The notes below the pieces were generated by a model. The model was given only the letters and a program-made list of their open reading frames with translations. It did no database searches and was not told where the DNA came from. The translations under genes and the position numbers were made by a program. Below, piece after piece: positions 22,060-34,299 of a stretch of 64,000 nt of DNA (the stretch's first letter is position 1; every line of letters begins with the position of its first letter). Origin of the DNA: Spirogloea muscicola (taxonomy: Eukaryota; Streptophyta; Zygnematophyceae; Spirogloeales; Spirogloeaceae); contig WELB01000038.1 of the NCBI GenBank assembly GCA_009602725.1, forward strand, positions 60,489-124,488. Direction: 5' to 3'.

Positions 22060-25000
22060 ATGGCGCCTTCGGCGGCGCAGTGGAGCTGGCGGCGGCCTGG
22101 CGGCGCCGCCGCCGCGGCGGCGCCGCCGGCCGACTCGCTCGCGCAGCCGCTGCTCAAAGCCGACGATGCGGCCGGCGGGGGTCCCCAAGTCGGCTGCGAC
22201 GCGGAGATCCAGGCGGCTGCGCCCGTCGAGCCGCCCGAAGCCAGCGGCGGCGGCGGCGGCGGCGGCGGCGGAGACGCGAAGTGGCGTTCCAGTCTGCCGA
22301 GGCTACGCGTGGACACGGGCCACGCCGAGCCCGGAGGCGCTGGCGCCGGAGGCTTCGGGCCGACGGCGTGGCCTCCCACACCACTGTCGGCGCGGCAGCG
22401 CCGCCTGAGCCTGAGGTAAAAGACGGTCTTCACTCTACACACATCGTCGGGATCAGGGCTTAGGGCTTACAGCCAGCCGTGACGGCAGCCTGCACTTATG
22501 GGGCGGGCCGAGCGAGTCCCGGCTTGGCCACAGTGTTGGCGCTCCACAACTGAAGCTGCCTCCCGCCGCATTGCGCAGCAAGGCGGCGTCGACCAGCCGC
22601 GCGCGAAAGCGCCCGCCGGCGGCCGCCGCCGCGGCCGTCGCCGCCGCCGCCAGGGGCCTGCCGGCGGTGCTTTCCAAGCTCGCCGGCGCGCTGGCAATGC
22701 TCCGGTCCCAGATCACGACCAACCGCAACCTCGCCACCCTTTCCGCCAAGCAAGGTACCCTGCCGCGTCCCGTTTACAACGGTAGCCTCTGCTTTTGGGT
22801 CAGTCGCTTGGCATGCTCCGCAAGTGCTGCAATTGGCAGTCAGCAGCTTGGCAAAGGCAAGCAGCACTTGGACAATTGGTGGGAGAGCTGAGCACTCTAG
22901 TGGCTGGTCAGTCGCGGAGCTGACGGGACGAGCTCGGTCGTCGTCGCTCCTTCGTGTTGTCGCCGCCAGGCATCGCCGGCGGGCTTGCTGCCACGCTGTG
23001 CATCACGACGCTGCCGCATCCCTACGACGTCTTCTCCAAGGTGGGGCTTTGGATGCTCATCACCATCGACATTCTGTACGAGGCAAATATCGGCCTCTCC
23101 CTCTCCAAGGGCTTCAACCGCATCGTTGGGACGTTCTCTGCAGGGTCGCTGGCCCTTGCCATCGATCAGGTTGGCCCCATGCTGGGCTGGTACTATGCGC
23201 CCTTCGTGGTAAGTGCTGCTGAGCTGGTGGTGGCACCTCACAACAACTCTTCTTGTTGCACGCAATTTGGTCGACCTGCTGGTCCATAAGCCTGCCAAAG
23301 CTGCAGGAGCTGTTCTGCGGTCATAATCAGAGTCAGGTAGTTACACTTGCTATTCTTGTCGCTGTCGTTGACTTTGTCGCGTGGAGCTGTTCATTTTGTC
23401 GGTGTCTATGAAGTTTGGAAGCTGAAATTATTCATCATGGACTTGCTTGCTTCCTCGATTTGTCCAGGGTCTGTCTCAGTCAGGCATATCTTCACCAATG
23501 CCTGGTTCGCTACATGAGCTGCCGTGCTCTGTGCGTCCAGGTGCTGTGCGTAGTTGTTGGCGGCGCAGGCTTCCGCTTTATCAAGGGCCTCCCTGGAATT
23601 AAGGAGCAGTGGGGCTACTCGCTCACCGTCGCCACTATCTGCTTCCACATCCTGATTGTCACAGGCTACCGAACATCCGAGCGCCTGGTCCTCCCGCTTC
23701 TCCGCTTCTCCATGATTGTCCTCGGCGCATGCCTGGCTGTTCTCATCAACCTGAGCATCCGCCCCGCATTCGCTGGCGACTCACTCCACAAGCTCGTCTC
23801 AAAGAACTTTGAGACAGCCGCTGTTGTCCTCCAGAGGTCCTTGTCTTCCCCTTGCATGAATATCACTTAGCTTGACACAGCAAGTGTGAGGTCGGTGTCA
23901 AGGCTTTCCTTTGCTTGTAATGTGTAGTGAAGTTTCTTTCAACCAGGCAAAATGTTGTATCCTACTGGGCAGTGGAGCTCTAGCTACCTGTGCCTGACAG
24001 TGACAAGCATGGCGAAGCGCAGGTGTGTGGACGAGTATGTTGCTGGTCACGAGCTCGACCATGTGCCTGACATCAAGAGCGGGAGATCTGAGGATGACAA
24101 GATTCACCAGAGCTACAATGAAGTTCTCATGTCGGACTCTGAGGTTGACAAGCTGGTAAATCAAAATGCTCTTCTCCTTCTATTGGAGTACATAATTGGA
24201 GTATGATGCCATGTGGCCTGAGCTGACACTCTCAGATATTTGAGTATATTGAGGATTACATGGCCTTGATATAACGTCTTATTGTTTAGTTTATATGCAC
24301 CTTGATCAAAATCGTCGGCATTCTTGCACTTACTGTCTATGCAGCTGGCAGCTGTGCGGTGGGAGCCCTGTCACGGCAAGTTCTTCCCGGGGTACCCTTG
24401 GCACCTCTATGACGACGTGCATGACAACCTGCGCTACGTTCTCTATGATGTCATCGCCCTCGATGGCTGCCTGAGGGCGGAGATTCAGGCTCCTAAATTT
24501 CTGAGAGATCTCTTTGCGCAGGTTGTTTGCTACCCCGTCACGCGTCACCGCTCACTCGAGCAAGCTGGTCTGGGTGTGTGCACTGCAGAAGATGTTGGAA
24601 GGACCTGAAGTGTTGCGTGCATAGGTTACTTTGAGATGCTGAGATTGTTGTGCTACCTGAGTTGTCCTTGTCCTTATGCCTTTCACGCTTGCAGGATATG
24701 ATGACGATCAGCAACGAGTGCGCCAAGGTGCTGCGAATACTCGGGGACAGCATTTGCAAGATGCAGCAATTTGTGGCGAGAGACAGCGTGCAACGGATGG
24801 AGGAGGCGTCTCTGTTGTTGCAGCACAAGGTGTACATTCATACGCACCGCCTCTTGGGCAAGGGGGCGCAGAAGTCGCCCCGCTACTCGCTGTATGCGTC
24901 GCTGTCGAACATTCCTGATGGCCGCCTGAGGCAAGCGGAGGACACGGACTGCAGCGACAGCAGCGGCGCAGCGGCGGACGGCGAGGTGGCACAGCTGAGC

Positions 25001-26272
25001 AGCAGTGTGAAGAGCGAGGAGGACGTGTGGTCGGTGGATGCCGAGCACTGCATGGACCCAAGGAGGGGGGAGCTGCGAGCAGCTGAGCAGGTTGCAGAGA
25101 GCACCAGTGCTGTGCGCCGCAGCAGTGACGCTCGGGATGGTGAACGTCGGCCGGACCTGGATGGCGAGCTGGTTCCGTCAGAGCCGCCACGGCAGTCCAT
25201 GGCTGCTGTGGTAAGCCCGCATTCACTTGCAGGGGGAGAGGATGAGCCGAGTGTACAAACGGATGCCCAGAGTCCACCTAGTGAGGCGCCATTGTCTGAG
25301 GCACGGCGCAAGTCAGCGCTGAAGAAGCCTGGTCAGCTGCAGGCCGGCCCCAGGAAGCACGTGACCACCCCGACAGAGGAGCCAAAAAGTATGGCAGAGG
25401 TTTGGGACTCTTTGGCGCAGCGCACGGCTTCAAAGTCGAGCATGTCCGCGCCTCCAACGCTGGCCAGCGCTGCTGGTGTGCCTAAGTACGTAGGCAACGT
25501 CATGGGCACGCTGGTGGAGGGTCCAGAGTCGCCGGGCTCTCTGGAGGGACCTCTGCACTGCACCACGGGCGTGGAGGATGATAGGGCAAGAGGTGCAAGT
25601 AATGGCCAGCTCAGCCGGCTTGGCGCCGTCAGCTGCAGTGCACAACCGCAGGACGCGCTCAGACGGGAAGCAAGCGGTAGAGCCTCGCAGCAGGAGGAGA
25701 GTGGGAGGACGCTGTTGGAAGTTGCAGAGGATGTTGTAGTTGACGTGAGCTCTGGCACGAAGCCCGAAGCAGTGCAGGAGTGGGAGGCGTACCTTGCTCA
25801 ACATCCGAAGCCATACCGCACAATGCAGCCGACCCAATGGCAGGCCAGCTTCTTGCAGGTATGGTGCAGTCGGTCACACCTTTAAAGTTTGGTTCTTGCT
25901 GACTGTTGGCTCATGCAACCTCTATCTCAGAGCCTAAAAGTCAGATGTTTCTGGATGTTTCTGGATCTGATTGAGAACTTGGCGATGCTGGCACTCCACG
26001 TTGTTGTTGCCTCCTTCTCATCCCGGCAGTGCCTGCAACTTGGGAACATGTAAATGACCAGTGTGCCTGTTGGCTGCAACAAACAGAGGCGAAATAGCTT
26101 GGGAAGGAATTGGGAGGGCAGCATCGAGCGCATCTCGGCACTCTCGCTCGTGAAATTCGCGTCCCTGCTTATTGAGCTTGTGGCCAAGATGAAATTTGTG
26201 GTGGCCTGCGTTGAGGACCTCAGCTGGCATGCCAGCTTCTCTGTCAAGGCCGCAACGACAGTGGAAGTATGA
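22060..26272 (+). CDS. ALMT: Aluminium-activated malate transporter (ALMT) family anion channel
   Basis: Eight exons (22060-22415, 22579-22754, 22970-23208, 23541-23836, 24023-24155, 24345-24521, 24695-25858, 26087-26272) join with all phases closing into 908 residues. Family landmarks are hydrophobic segments such as DVFSKVGLWMLITIDILYE, NIGLSLSKGFNRIVGT, then EQWGYSLTVATICFHILIV and AGDSLHKLVSKNFETAAVVL. A helical domain follows with the conserved Trp-Glu-Pro motif (VRWEPCHGKF) and APKFLRDLF, and the C-terminal LVKFASLLIELVAKMKFVV. ALMTs pass malate and other anions across the plasma membrane or tonoplast. Typical plant ALMTs have 450-600 residues. This one is longer because exon 1 encodes an Ala/Gly-rich head and exon 7 about 350 extra Ser/Glu-rich residues before the final conserved helix. 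Confidence 0.92.
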
Positions 26273-26900
26273 CTGAACCCCCTTAGTCTCTGGCTGATTG
26301 TGTCTAGAGGGCACATGCAGCGCTCCTTTTGATACTCAGATCTATATTACATACAATACTGAACCTGCTGCGGACCTCCCGCTTCAGGTGCACGCAGTGG
26401 ACAACTCACATTCTTTTTAGGCAGGTTCCACGTAATTGACTTACATCCTGAAAGCCTGAACAGGTCATTCCAGCATCATTAACGATATTGAGCAGCAGTT
26501 CTTAGTCGCTCTTGAGGTCACTACTTTTCTCCGCATCCTTGAATACTGAGGGTGCTGCAGCCCTCTGAGGCGGCTTATTGGGCAAAGGTTTTGTGAGAGA
26601 GAGCACAACGCACCTGGATGTAGCAGGCTGTATCTTGCAAATTTTTGGTGGTCGAGTTGGCCAAAGCAAACCCGCTGCCTGACGGGCAGTAGCTTTCTAT
26701 CACCTTGCAGTGGAGCGCCGGAGTGGGGGGTATCGAGCATGCCCTTGATAACTGACGCGCTAAACCTGACTTGAAGGTACTCACGCTCAACTGCCGCAAA
26801 TCTGGCTGCCTACCCCTCAAGCCCCACGTAACAGCTTACCTCAATCTCCATAAGTCACCTTGGCTCCATTCTTGTCCAATTACACCTTGCTGGCTCCTCC
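26273..26900. other. ALMT 3' flank, nothing recognised
   Basis: Moderate-GC DNA after the ALMT stop codon. Short minus-strand frames give no domain. Probably the 3' UTR plus intergenic sequence. Confidence 0.3.
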
Positions 26901-27145
26901 CCACCCCCCTCTGTACTGGGCGACGTCTTTCCGCCGGCTAGCTACTCAGACTTGCATCTCCTGACTAGAGGTTACCGAGCGTCCCCTGGATGATGTCTTC
27001 GTCCTAGTCCTTCGCACTCCGGCTCCTTCAGACCTTGTCCATTCCTTTGGGCTGGACTTTCCCAGCCACCAGTCAATCTGGCCGCGCTTTCTTCTGTACT
27101 GGGAGCCCAGTCTCACACGGGGAGAGGCGACCCTTCCAACTCCCA
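26900..27145 (+). mobile_element. LINE ORF2 end and 3' UTR (SDLHLLTRGY subfamily)
   Basis: Reads SDLHLLTRGY near 26949-26978, then a 3' UTR with ccttgtccattcctttgggc and tttcccagccaccagtc (about 27035-27075). The same stretch recurs at 44657-44822 with few differences, so the two copies belong to one subfamily. Confidence 0.6.
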
Positions 27146-28000
27146 ACGCACAGGAAGCCTTGCCCTGACTCGACTGATCCCGACGGTGCGGTCACGCTCA
27201 AACGCTGTGAAGAAGTGGGCTCTAACGCAAACCCTGAGAGCCTTGGAGCCCCCGTCAGCTCGGTTAGGCGGAAGGTGCGGCGCAATGGGGTGGGGGGCGG
27301 GCCCCGCTGACGAGCGCGTCCTCAGCGGGGCCCGGCGGAGTCTTGGCCCGCACGCAAGCCCCCCGCCGCACCTCGGCCCGGGGCGGCGCGGGCCACGCCC
27401 GTGGCCCCCCCTCCCGCAGAGGCCCGCAGAGGACCCGCAGGCGCACCCCGGCCTCTGCGGGTACGGGCCGCGAGCATCGCGGCGAGCCCCGGCGGCGGGG
27501 CCCCGCTCGGGCCGGCCGCTCACCCGGGTGCTGTAGAGGACTCCGGCGGGCGCGCCCGGGGGCGGGCGTGCCCNTTTTTTTTTTTTTTTTTTTTTCCCCC
27601 CCCCCCCCCCCCTGGCGCCTTTGCCTCTCCGCTCTGCAGTGGGAGCCGTCCGTCTCACTGCGGCGCTTCCGGCGGCCGGCCCTGTGGCCGAGGCGCGGGC
27701 GCAGGCCACATTGGTCGCCTGCTCGCTCCTCCTTCCGACGAAGCTCCGGAGGGACATACTCCGGGCTGACCGCTCGCAGCACCTCGCCCCAGTGGCGGGA
27801 ACTGTGACTGAAGGGCGTGCGCGGACTGCATTTGCCTGCTCCCGCTACCTCCGACAAGCCTCTGAAGTCGCAGCGTCCAGGCGTACATTGCCAGAATCTG
27901 CAGGAGCTTTATCCTGGTGATTATGCGCGCACCTCTTGCTCACTCTTATGCCATGATATTGTGAGGTGAGTAAATCGTGGAGGTGCACTGATGCCTTGCG
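27146..28000. other. GC-rich island with a homopolymer junction
   Basis: CpG-rich DNA with long but featureless Arg/Pro frames on both strands. At 27574 a single ambiguous base is followed by a run of about 20 T and then about 18 C, which looks like a contig join or sequencing collapse. I see no supported coding sequence. It could be the promoter island of the NAC gene. Confidence 0.4.
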
Positions 28001-28297
28001 GGTCGGGCACGGTCAATTCTGCTTCAGATGTGGAGACTGCTGCACAGGATCACAGCTAAACGTCTGGACATTGTCAATACGCAGTGTGTGGAGAGGGAAG
28101 GGGGAAGGGGGGAGGGGACACGGCTCCGCCATTGCAACATATAGTTCCTCATTTGCGCGGGCCTGACGTCACCGACCCCTTCCCTGTACTACGTGACTCT
28201 GTACACGCCGGTTCTTGGAGGATTGTCATAGTCTACTTAAAGCAACAGCTCACGTTCAGCCACATCTGGGCTTCGCCAACGTCTGAGCGACCACATC

Positions 28298-31200
28298 ATG
28301 GCTCGCTTCCCAGTCCAGCGCCAATTGCCACCCGGGTTTCGCTTCAGTCCCACGGATGAGGAGCTCGTTGCCTACTATCTCACGAGGAAGATCAGCCACA
28401 AACACATTGACATGAATGTCATCACAGAGGTTGACCTGTACAAATGCGAACCATGGGATCTGCCAGGTGAAATATCTCATGCATCACTATCATGCTTTTG
28501 CAGATGAGGTGCATTGCCTAGCATATGAATGATCATGCAGGTGCTTTGGCTTCGTGCTGTTATAATTTAACTGCGTATCACTGCAGTGTCTGCTTTCAAA
28601 GTATTGCCTCATGAGTGACCTGCGACAGAAAATCAGGTTTCTGACAGAAGAAAGTTTGGGATTGCCGAAGTGTTCTCGTATGCCTCGGGTGCGTGGACTA
28701 GTAAGCCAACACACAAACACAAAAGCAGAGCCCAACCTCTTAATCTGGGGCTGATGTTTGCCTGTTGTTCAGGCAAGTCCTGTTTGGAAGGCCATGACTG
28801 GTACTTCTTCAGCCCACGCGACCGCAAGTATCCCAATGGTGCAAGGACTAACCGGGCAACAGAGGCGGGATACTGGAAGGCCACGGGCAAGGATCGCCAA
28901 GTATTGTCGAGCAAGAAGCTTATTGGGATGAAGAAAACGCTTGTGTTCTACCTTGGCCGCGCTCCTAGTGGAGAACGCACTGACTGGGTGATGCACGAGT
29001 ACCGACTTGAAAGCGATGATGTCAAAGCGACAGCCGCTCAAGTAAGAACTGCCAATAGATGTCCCTAGTGTACCTGTGACATGTTGTTCCACCATCCTTG
29101 TTTTCCAGTTCAACCTTTATCATACTCAGATACCAAACTTGTAGTATATACTGCTACTTTACTATGTTGCAGGATGCATTTGTCCTTTGCCGCGTTTTCA
29201 AGAAGAATGGCAATGGGAAGGATGTTGGAGGCCCAAGTCCGCAAGCGGAGAACATCTACAGCAATCTGCCAGACCTTGAAGTGGAGTCTCCGGACAGCCC
29301 AATGCAGCAGGTCTGGGGTGCATTTTCTGATGGCATTGTGGAGGCCAAGGCGGAGTCCCACACCAGCGAGGAAGTGGAGCACCTGGAGCAGCGAAGTCTC
29401 CAGAGGGACCTGAAGCTCACAGCCATGATGTTCGAGCCTTCCCCCTGCGCGAGCACCGATGCAGGTCTTGCCTTTTGTCACAGTGGTGAATTGGCGGGCC
29501 TCGCTCGAGCAGCCGACTCAGCCTTCAGTGAGGGCGCCGAAGTGTCCAGCCGAGATCTGGAGGTCAGTTGTTGGACTTTTGCTTTTTGATGTCTGTGTGA
29601 CATGGTCAAAGTGTGTTACAGCTGTACTTGCTTCTATGCCTGGATGCTCGACATGCCTTCAAGGTTCCTATTGCCCCCTCAATTTGTAGGCATACCTGTG
29701 CGCATGCCTGCTTAACAGGAATTTACTTGGTTATTCTTGGTTAGTTATTCTTGGTTGTATGCCGCTCTGCCGTTTGCACAGGATGTTGACAGCATGCTCC
29801 AGAGCGCCCCTGCACTTGAGGATCTGGTGGACTTCCCTGTCATTCCCGGCGAACTCTCCTTTGATGAGTCAATATTTTCCATGGGCCTGCTCCAGGCAGT
29901 GGGAGGTGCTCCTGTTGCAGATGAAAGCTTGGAGGTAGCTGCACCTTCTCAAGCTTGCTCCACACTGTCCTGCATCTGCTGGAGTCTGGCCTGATGATGA
30001 CCTTGTAGGATCTCTTGACTGGCTGACTCTCTGTAGAACGCCATTGTTAAACAAGCAGTCAGGCCTTTGGTGCCCAGGTGGACCACTTCCTCGATGTGGA
30101 TGAAGGCAGTGCCTTCCAAGTCCGCAGCGATGTCACTCCTGCGGATCTATGGGCCGACTTCGAAGCACTGGCGAATAGTTTCAACGGACCCAGGCAACAA
30201 CACCTGCCAGCCGCGCCTGTCATGCTTGCTGCAAATGCAGCTTCAGCTGCAAACCCTGCGCGTGCCAGCCCATCGGCAACCTCATCACATGCCATGCGTG
30301 CCACACGTAACGTGCCAGCTGGGTTGGCTGCTGCCCTGCCCCTTGTACCTGGCGCGCCTGCTCCATTGGCAGCTCTAGCTATGCCAGCACTGGCTGCTCC
30401 GCCCCTACCGCCAGGGGCGCGCATAGCGCCCGTCAGTGGCCCAGTGCTAATGAGTGCCCAAAGAGTACCAATAAGAGTCACTACTGAGCCTGGAGCAAGA
30501 GCCCAGCTCCTGGACAATCACCAACAGGCGACCACTTCGCAGGAGTCTGGAGGGCCTCGACCAGTCCATCTCCGGACTCGGACAGATGATGCCGAAAGTG
30601 TACATAATGCCAGCATAGCAGCAAGACACATTAGACTAGGACCCTATCGTCCCGCTAATGCTTTGGCGGTACCAAAGGTGGAGCATGAAGAAGACAGTGT
30701 GCAAAGAAGGGAGGTGACTACTGTGGCAATGGAGGTGAAGCAAGAGGTGAGGATGGAGGCCCCTTTACGAGGATAGGTGTACAATCATGCAAACAATACC
30801 TGCCCTCTTCATGTGCTGTGTCCCCGTGCTCACCTTGTCGGTCTTATGCTTTTGATACCCGTCAGTAGTACAAGCACTGAGCACTCTCATGGCTGTCCTT
30901 GCGCACAGGTTGAAAGTGCCACATATTCGATGACCACAGAGTCAGAGGATATTCAACTACAGCAAGCTCTTCTGGCGGATGCCAAAGAAAGTGCAGAGGC
31001 GAATCCTCTTTCACGAGATGATACCTCTTATGTTGTCCAGCCCTCTTCCAACCTCGATAGTGAAGGTGAGCAACTCTATCTTCCTGATGCAGAAGAGGTC
31101 CTGATGTTGGATCAACTTGCTGTTCCTGTCACCTGCTGAGCTCACTCATCAAGCCTGACACAGCCATTCCATGAGCATACATTGTGATTGCAGAGTAGAG

Positions 31201-32126
31201 TGAATTTGTAGTCATTGTTGTTAATCTAGGCTGGGTTATACTGACACGGCTCTTAGCTTTTCGCAATATATGGCCCAGGTGGAGTGGGGGCTTCTGGGTC
31301 GACGCCGGCTACTTCCCTGAGTCTAACAGACGAATCCCCTTACTTGGAACAAAGGTCACCAGGAGCTAGTCCTCTCAACCCCGCAGACCGACCAGCGTCC
31401 CAAGTAGACCAAGAACAAGCTCCTCCTTATGCGTCGACTCTTCAAGGTATGGGGCAGAGTGCAGCCACAAGGAACGGGAGTAGCGATGATACTGGCTCAT
31501 CTTCTGCAAGGACTCATCCGCCAGCAGCATTGTGCCAGCGCCGACTCCAGGCTTCACCAACATCTGCCTTGCCCTCTCAACAACCCTCTGTGTCTTCATC
31601 AGCAGCAGGTCAAGTGGTCACATCTTCATCAAGCATTCTACGTCAGCAGCCCCTCCTTGCGGGTTTGATGCGGGTGCTGGCTAGCATTCCAACCCTTCCG
31701 GCGAGCGCTGCCGAGCTTCCTCATACAAGTTCCTTGCGAAGCTCCACATCTGCGCCAGCAGGATTGTCATTGTGCGGTTCGCCAATGTCACTGGAGAAGG
31801 GTGATCTGTCGAGGGTTTCTTCCACTGCTGCCACTCACGTCACTACTACCACCTGCCTTCCCTCACCAACAGCCCAATTGGTGGCCAGTACAATGCAGAT
31901 TGTAGCTGACATTGACATGTCTAGCCATGATAGCCAATCTCTACGCAAGAGAAAGGTAGTGGGAGTTACAAGCCATCTTGCAATTAACAATGCATTGACT
32001 TATTCTTCGACCACGTCGCCATCTCACAGCCGCAATATGGCTCGGAGATGGTGCCTGGGTTTCTGTGTCGTGACGTTGCTGTTGCTGGGGACTAAATATG
32101 TCCTCTCTAGGTGTGTCTTAGGGTAA
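28298..32126 (+). CDS. NAC-domain transcription factor with C-terminal membrane anchor
   Basis: Seven exons (28298-28466, 28773-29041, 29173-29562, 29782-29934, 30078-30746, 30909-31065, 31279-32126) join in phase into 884 residues. The N-terminal 160 residues form a full NAC domain: [33 protein letters not shown], then [56 protein letters not shown] and [12 protein letters not shown] long Ala/Pro/Ser-rich region follows. The last 25 residues hold a hydrophobic segment, [19 protein letters not shown], four residues before a short tail. Plant NACs with this layout are kept on membranes and released by proteolysis to act in the nucleus. Membrane tethering is inferred here from sequence alone. 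The length is above the usual 300-650. Confidence 0.93.
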
Positions 32127-33470
32127 GAGTGCGTCAAAGACGTTGTCGAGTGCCACAGTCATGACCCGATGCTTCGGGAGATACACTGATCTGCATACTT
32201 GAAAGTGAGGCTTGCTGAGCAAACTTGTCTGCTTACTTATTCTCTAATTGCTGACCATCAGACAACCTTTGACTTCTGCTGCATTTGTTGCAGATAAGCA
32301 CCAAAAGCAGGGGCAAGGACATGTGGCGGCAATAAAAGTCTGTATAGATTTGGCAAGGCTAGCGGCAGATGTCGAGAAATACCTGAAGTTTGTAAGATAA
32401 ACTGGTACAGTTACAATTTGGCACGGTGTATGGCGTCCAAGACAGCATCGTACCAATTATGCTGCACCATGTACACAGCCCTTTTGTCACTGTCCGAGTA
32501 AATGCCAACAGCCAGTGCGGTCTAAAGATGTATCACGCCGGATGTACTGCTGAGGTTGTATCACGCCACTGCAAATTTCAACCTCAGCAGTACATCCGGT
32601 AAAAACAGACTCAGAATTGAATTGATCAGACTGCATGGGCGCTTGACCAATGTGGACAATTGGATAAATTCACTTTTCTGTGACATTGCTTGTGTAGCAC
32701 AGTGCTGAGCTTATGTGTTTCGTGCCTTTTCACACAGATATCAAGATTGCCATACTCCAATGGATGTTTATGAATAGGCAAGTCAAATTGTGGTGGTAGA
32801 TATGAGACCTCTTTGCTTCTTAGGCTCAAGAAAAAGGTGCGTGATGCAAAACAGACCCGTACTATTTGGTCAAACGGCATGAGAAGCGGAGGAGAATGGT
32901 CATACTTACTTGGGCAACAGAGGTTTCTGAGGATGAGATTCATTATGACACATACCCGGCGTTATCATGGAGGCAGAAGCTCACTCACTCCTGGGTGTTG
33001 AGTGTCAGGCTGGCCAGAAGCCAGAGGTTACAGGGCATATGGCACTTCAGCAAGCCCTCCAATAATTCCACACAATTGCGCTGAAGTCGGTTTGGCTGCA
33101 GGGCTGGCATCTCACAAGATGGTGTCTCTGAGCTTGATTTACTTTCTCATTTTGGGGGGATGTACATCTTTACAAGTACTTGGCAGGAGAGAGCTGCTAC
33201 ATCCCGCAGAGTACTCTTCCATGGGCCATTGGCATAGGCTTTGCGTTGTAGAACATGGATTTGACTGCTAGTAAGAGCTCTTGGGTGGGAGGAGGAGGTA
33301 GCGCAACTACTGCATGCCAGAAGGAAGACGATGGAGTGTGCATGACTGGCACATTGGTTGGCATGGGTCACGAAAGTGAATCACAGTTAGGTTCGGGCAG
33401 ACCGGCCAGTTCAGGGCCTCCGTGCGCAGGTAGGTCAGGCTGTCTCAGCCTCCCAAAGCAGGTCCCTGCA
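32127..33470. other. NAC 3' flank and unassigned DNA
   Basis: Besides the hairpin, plus-strand frames at 32813-33084 give basic peptides (KKKVRDAKQTRTIW; MVKRHEKRRRMVILTWATE) that I cannot place. They could be exons of an unknown gene or chance frames. Confidence 0.3.
32538..32599. repeat. Perfect 21-bp inverted repeat (hairpin)
   Basis: CCGGATGTACTGCTGAGGTT plus G (32538-32558) is exactly reversed at 32579-32599, with a 20-nt loop. The left arm is preceded, and the loop begins, with the same word tgtatcacgcc. It lies about 410 bp after the NAC stop codon, in its 3' flank or UTR. Confidence 0.8.
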
Positions 33471-33479
33471 CAGTCGCGA

Positions 33480-34160
33480 GTAGTCAGCTCGCATGGCGCC
33501 AAGCCGACTGCTATGGGTTACTGAGCGGGCATCGTTAGTGGTCTCTATATTATCTAGCTCCTTTGGACCTTGTGAATTCTTTTGTGTACATTTCACAGCC
33601 CCCGCCCCCCTTTTGAAAGATTTGCTTTTACAATGGATGGTCCGCGAGACAACGAGGGCCATCGTAGTGGGCAGTGGCTGTGAGTGGCCGGCACCTGTTG
33701 AGTGTCGCGAGGGCTATGGGATCTGGGGGCGGGCTCGGACCACGACGGTGATCTGTGGGCCACCACGTCCAATATAAGACAGTGGCGCGCTGCGCATGAG
33801 ATGGGAGGCCAAGCAAGCCAGTACCTTGTGTAAGAAGAACAAGGACAGCTCCAACAGGGACTACAGGCCAGAAAACGAGAAACATAACTGAAGGGGGCAA
33901 GCTAATAACCACAAGAGAGCACGAATATAATTTGCCACGCTTATCTGGGGCGCCGGAGCACCACCCCACAAGCCAGTGGCCTGGCTTGGTGCGCGCCCAG
34001 CACGCAGATGCATGGCTAGAGCTTGAAACGCCAAATTGAACGAGAGCCGCACACGAGAAGCAAGCTCTTTACGACCCTTGCCCCCTTCGGGAGGTTTCCT
34101 GCCATAGGAGGCGAGGCCTGTGAAGAAGAAGAAGGTACTGAAAAGCCAGCCCATACCGAA
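33480..34160. mobile_element. Overlaid LINE 3' pieces in both orientations
   Basis: A sense 3' end (ctatgggttactgagcgggc at about 33510; ccttgtgaattcttttgtgt and 'ttcacagcccccgcccccct' near 33565-33610) is followed by an antisense copy. The antisense copy has a GLWGGAPAPQISVANYIRA coding end near 33900-33980 and the UTR word aaaagccagccca at about 34140. Confidence 0.5.
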
Positions 34161-34299
34161 TCAAGGAACGAAGGGGCCAGCTAACGATGGGCTGCTAGAC
34201 GCCGAGATTGTGGGTGGTGCAGAGAGAGAAGGCGCGCAGTGCACATGAACTGAAAGGGAGGCCAATTCAAGCCAATACATTGTTCAGGCAGAGACTAGT

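Noticed and set aside
21990-22463. Minus-strand Gly/Arg-rich frames opposite ALMT exon 1
   Set aside because: Mirror of the GCC/CGG-rich exon; the plus-strand model closes in phase through eight exons and has a TATA box.
27113-27920. Several open frames of 100-214 codons in the CpG island
   Set aside because: They cross an ambiguous base and T/C homopolymers, overlap on both strands and show no recognisable motif.
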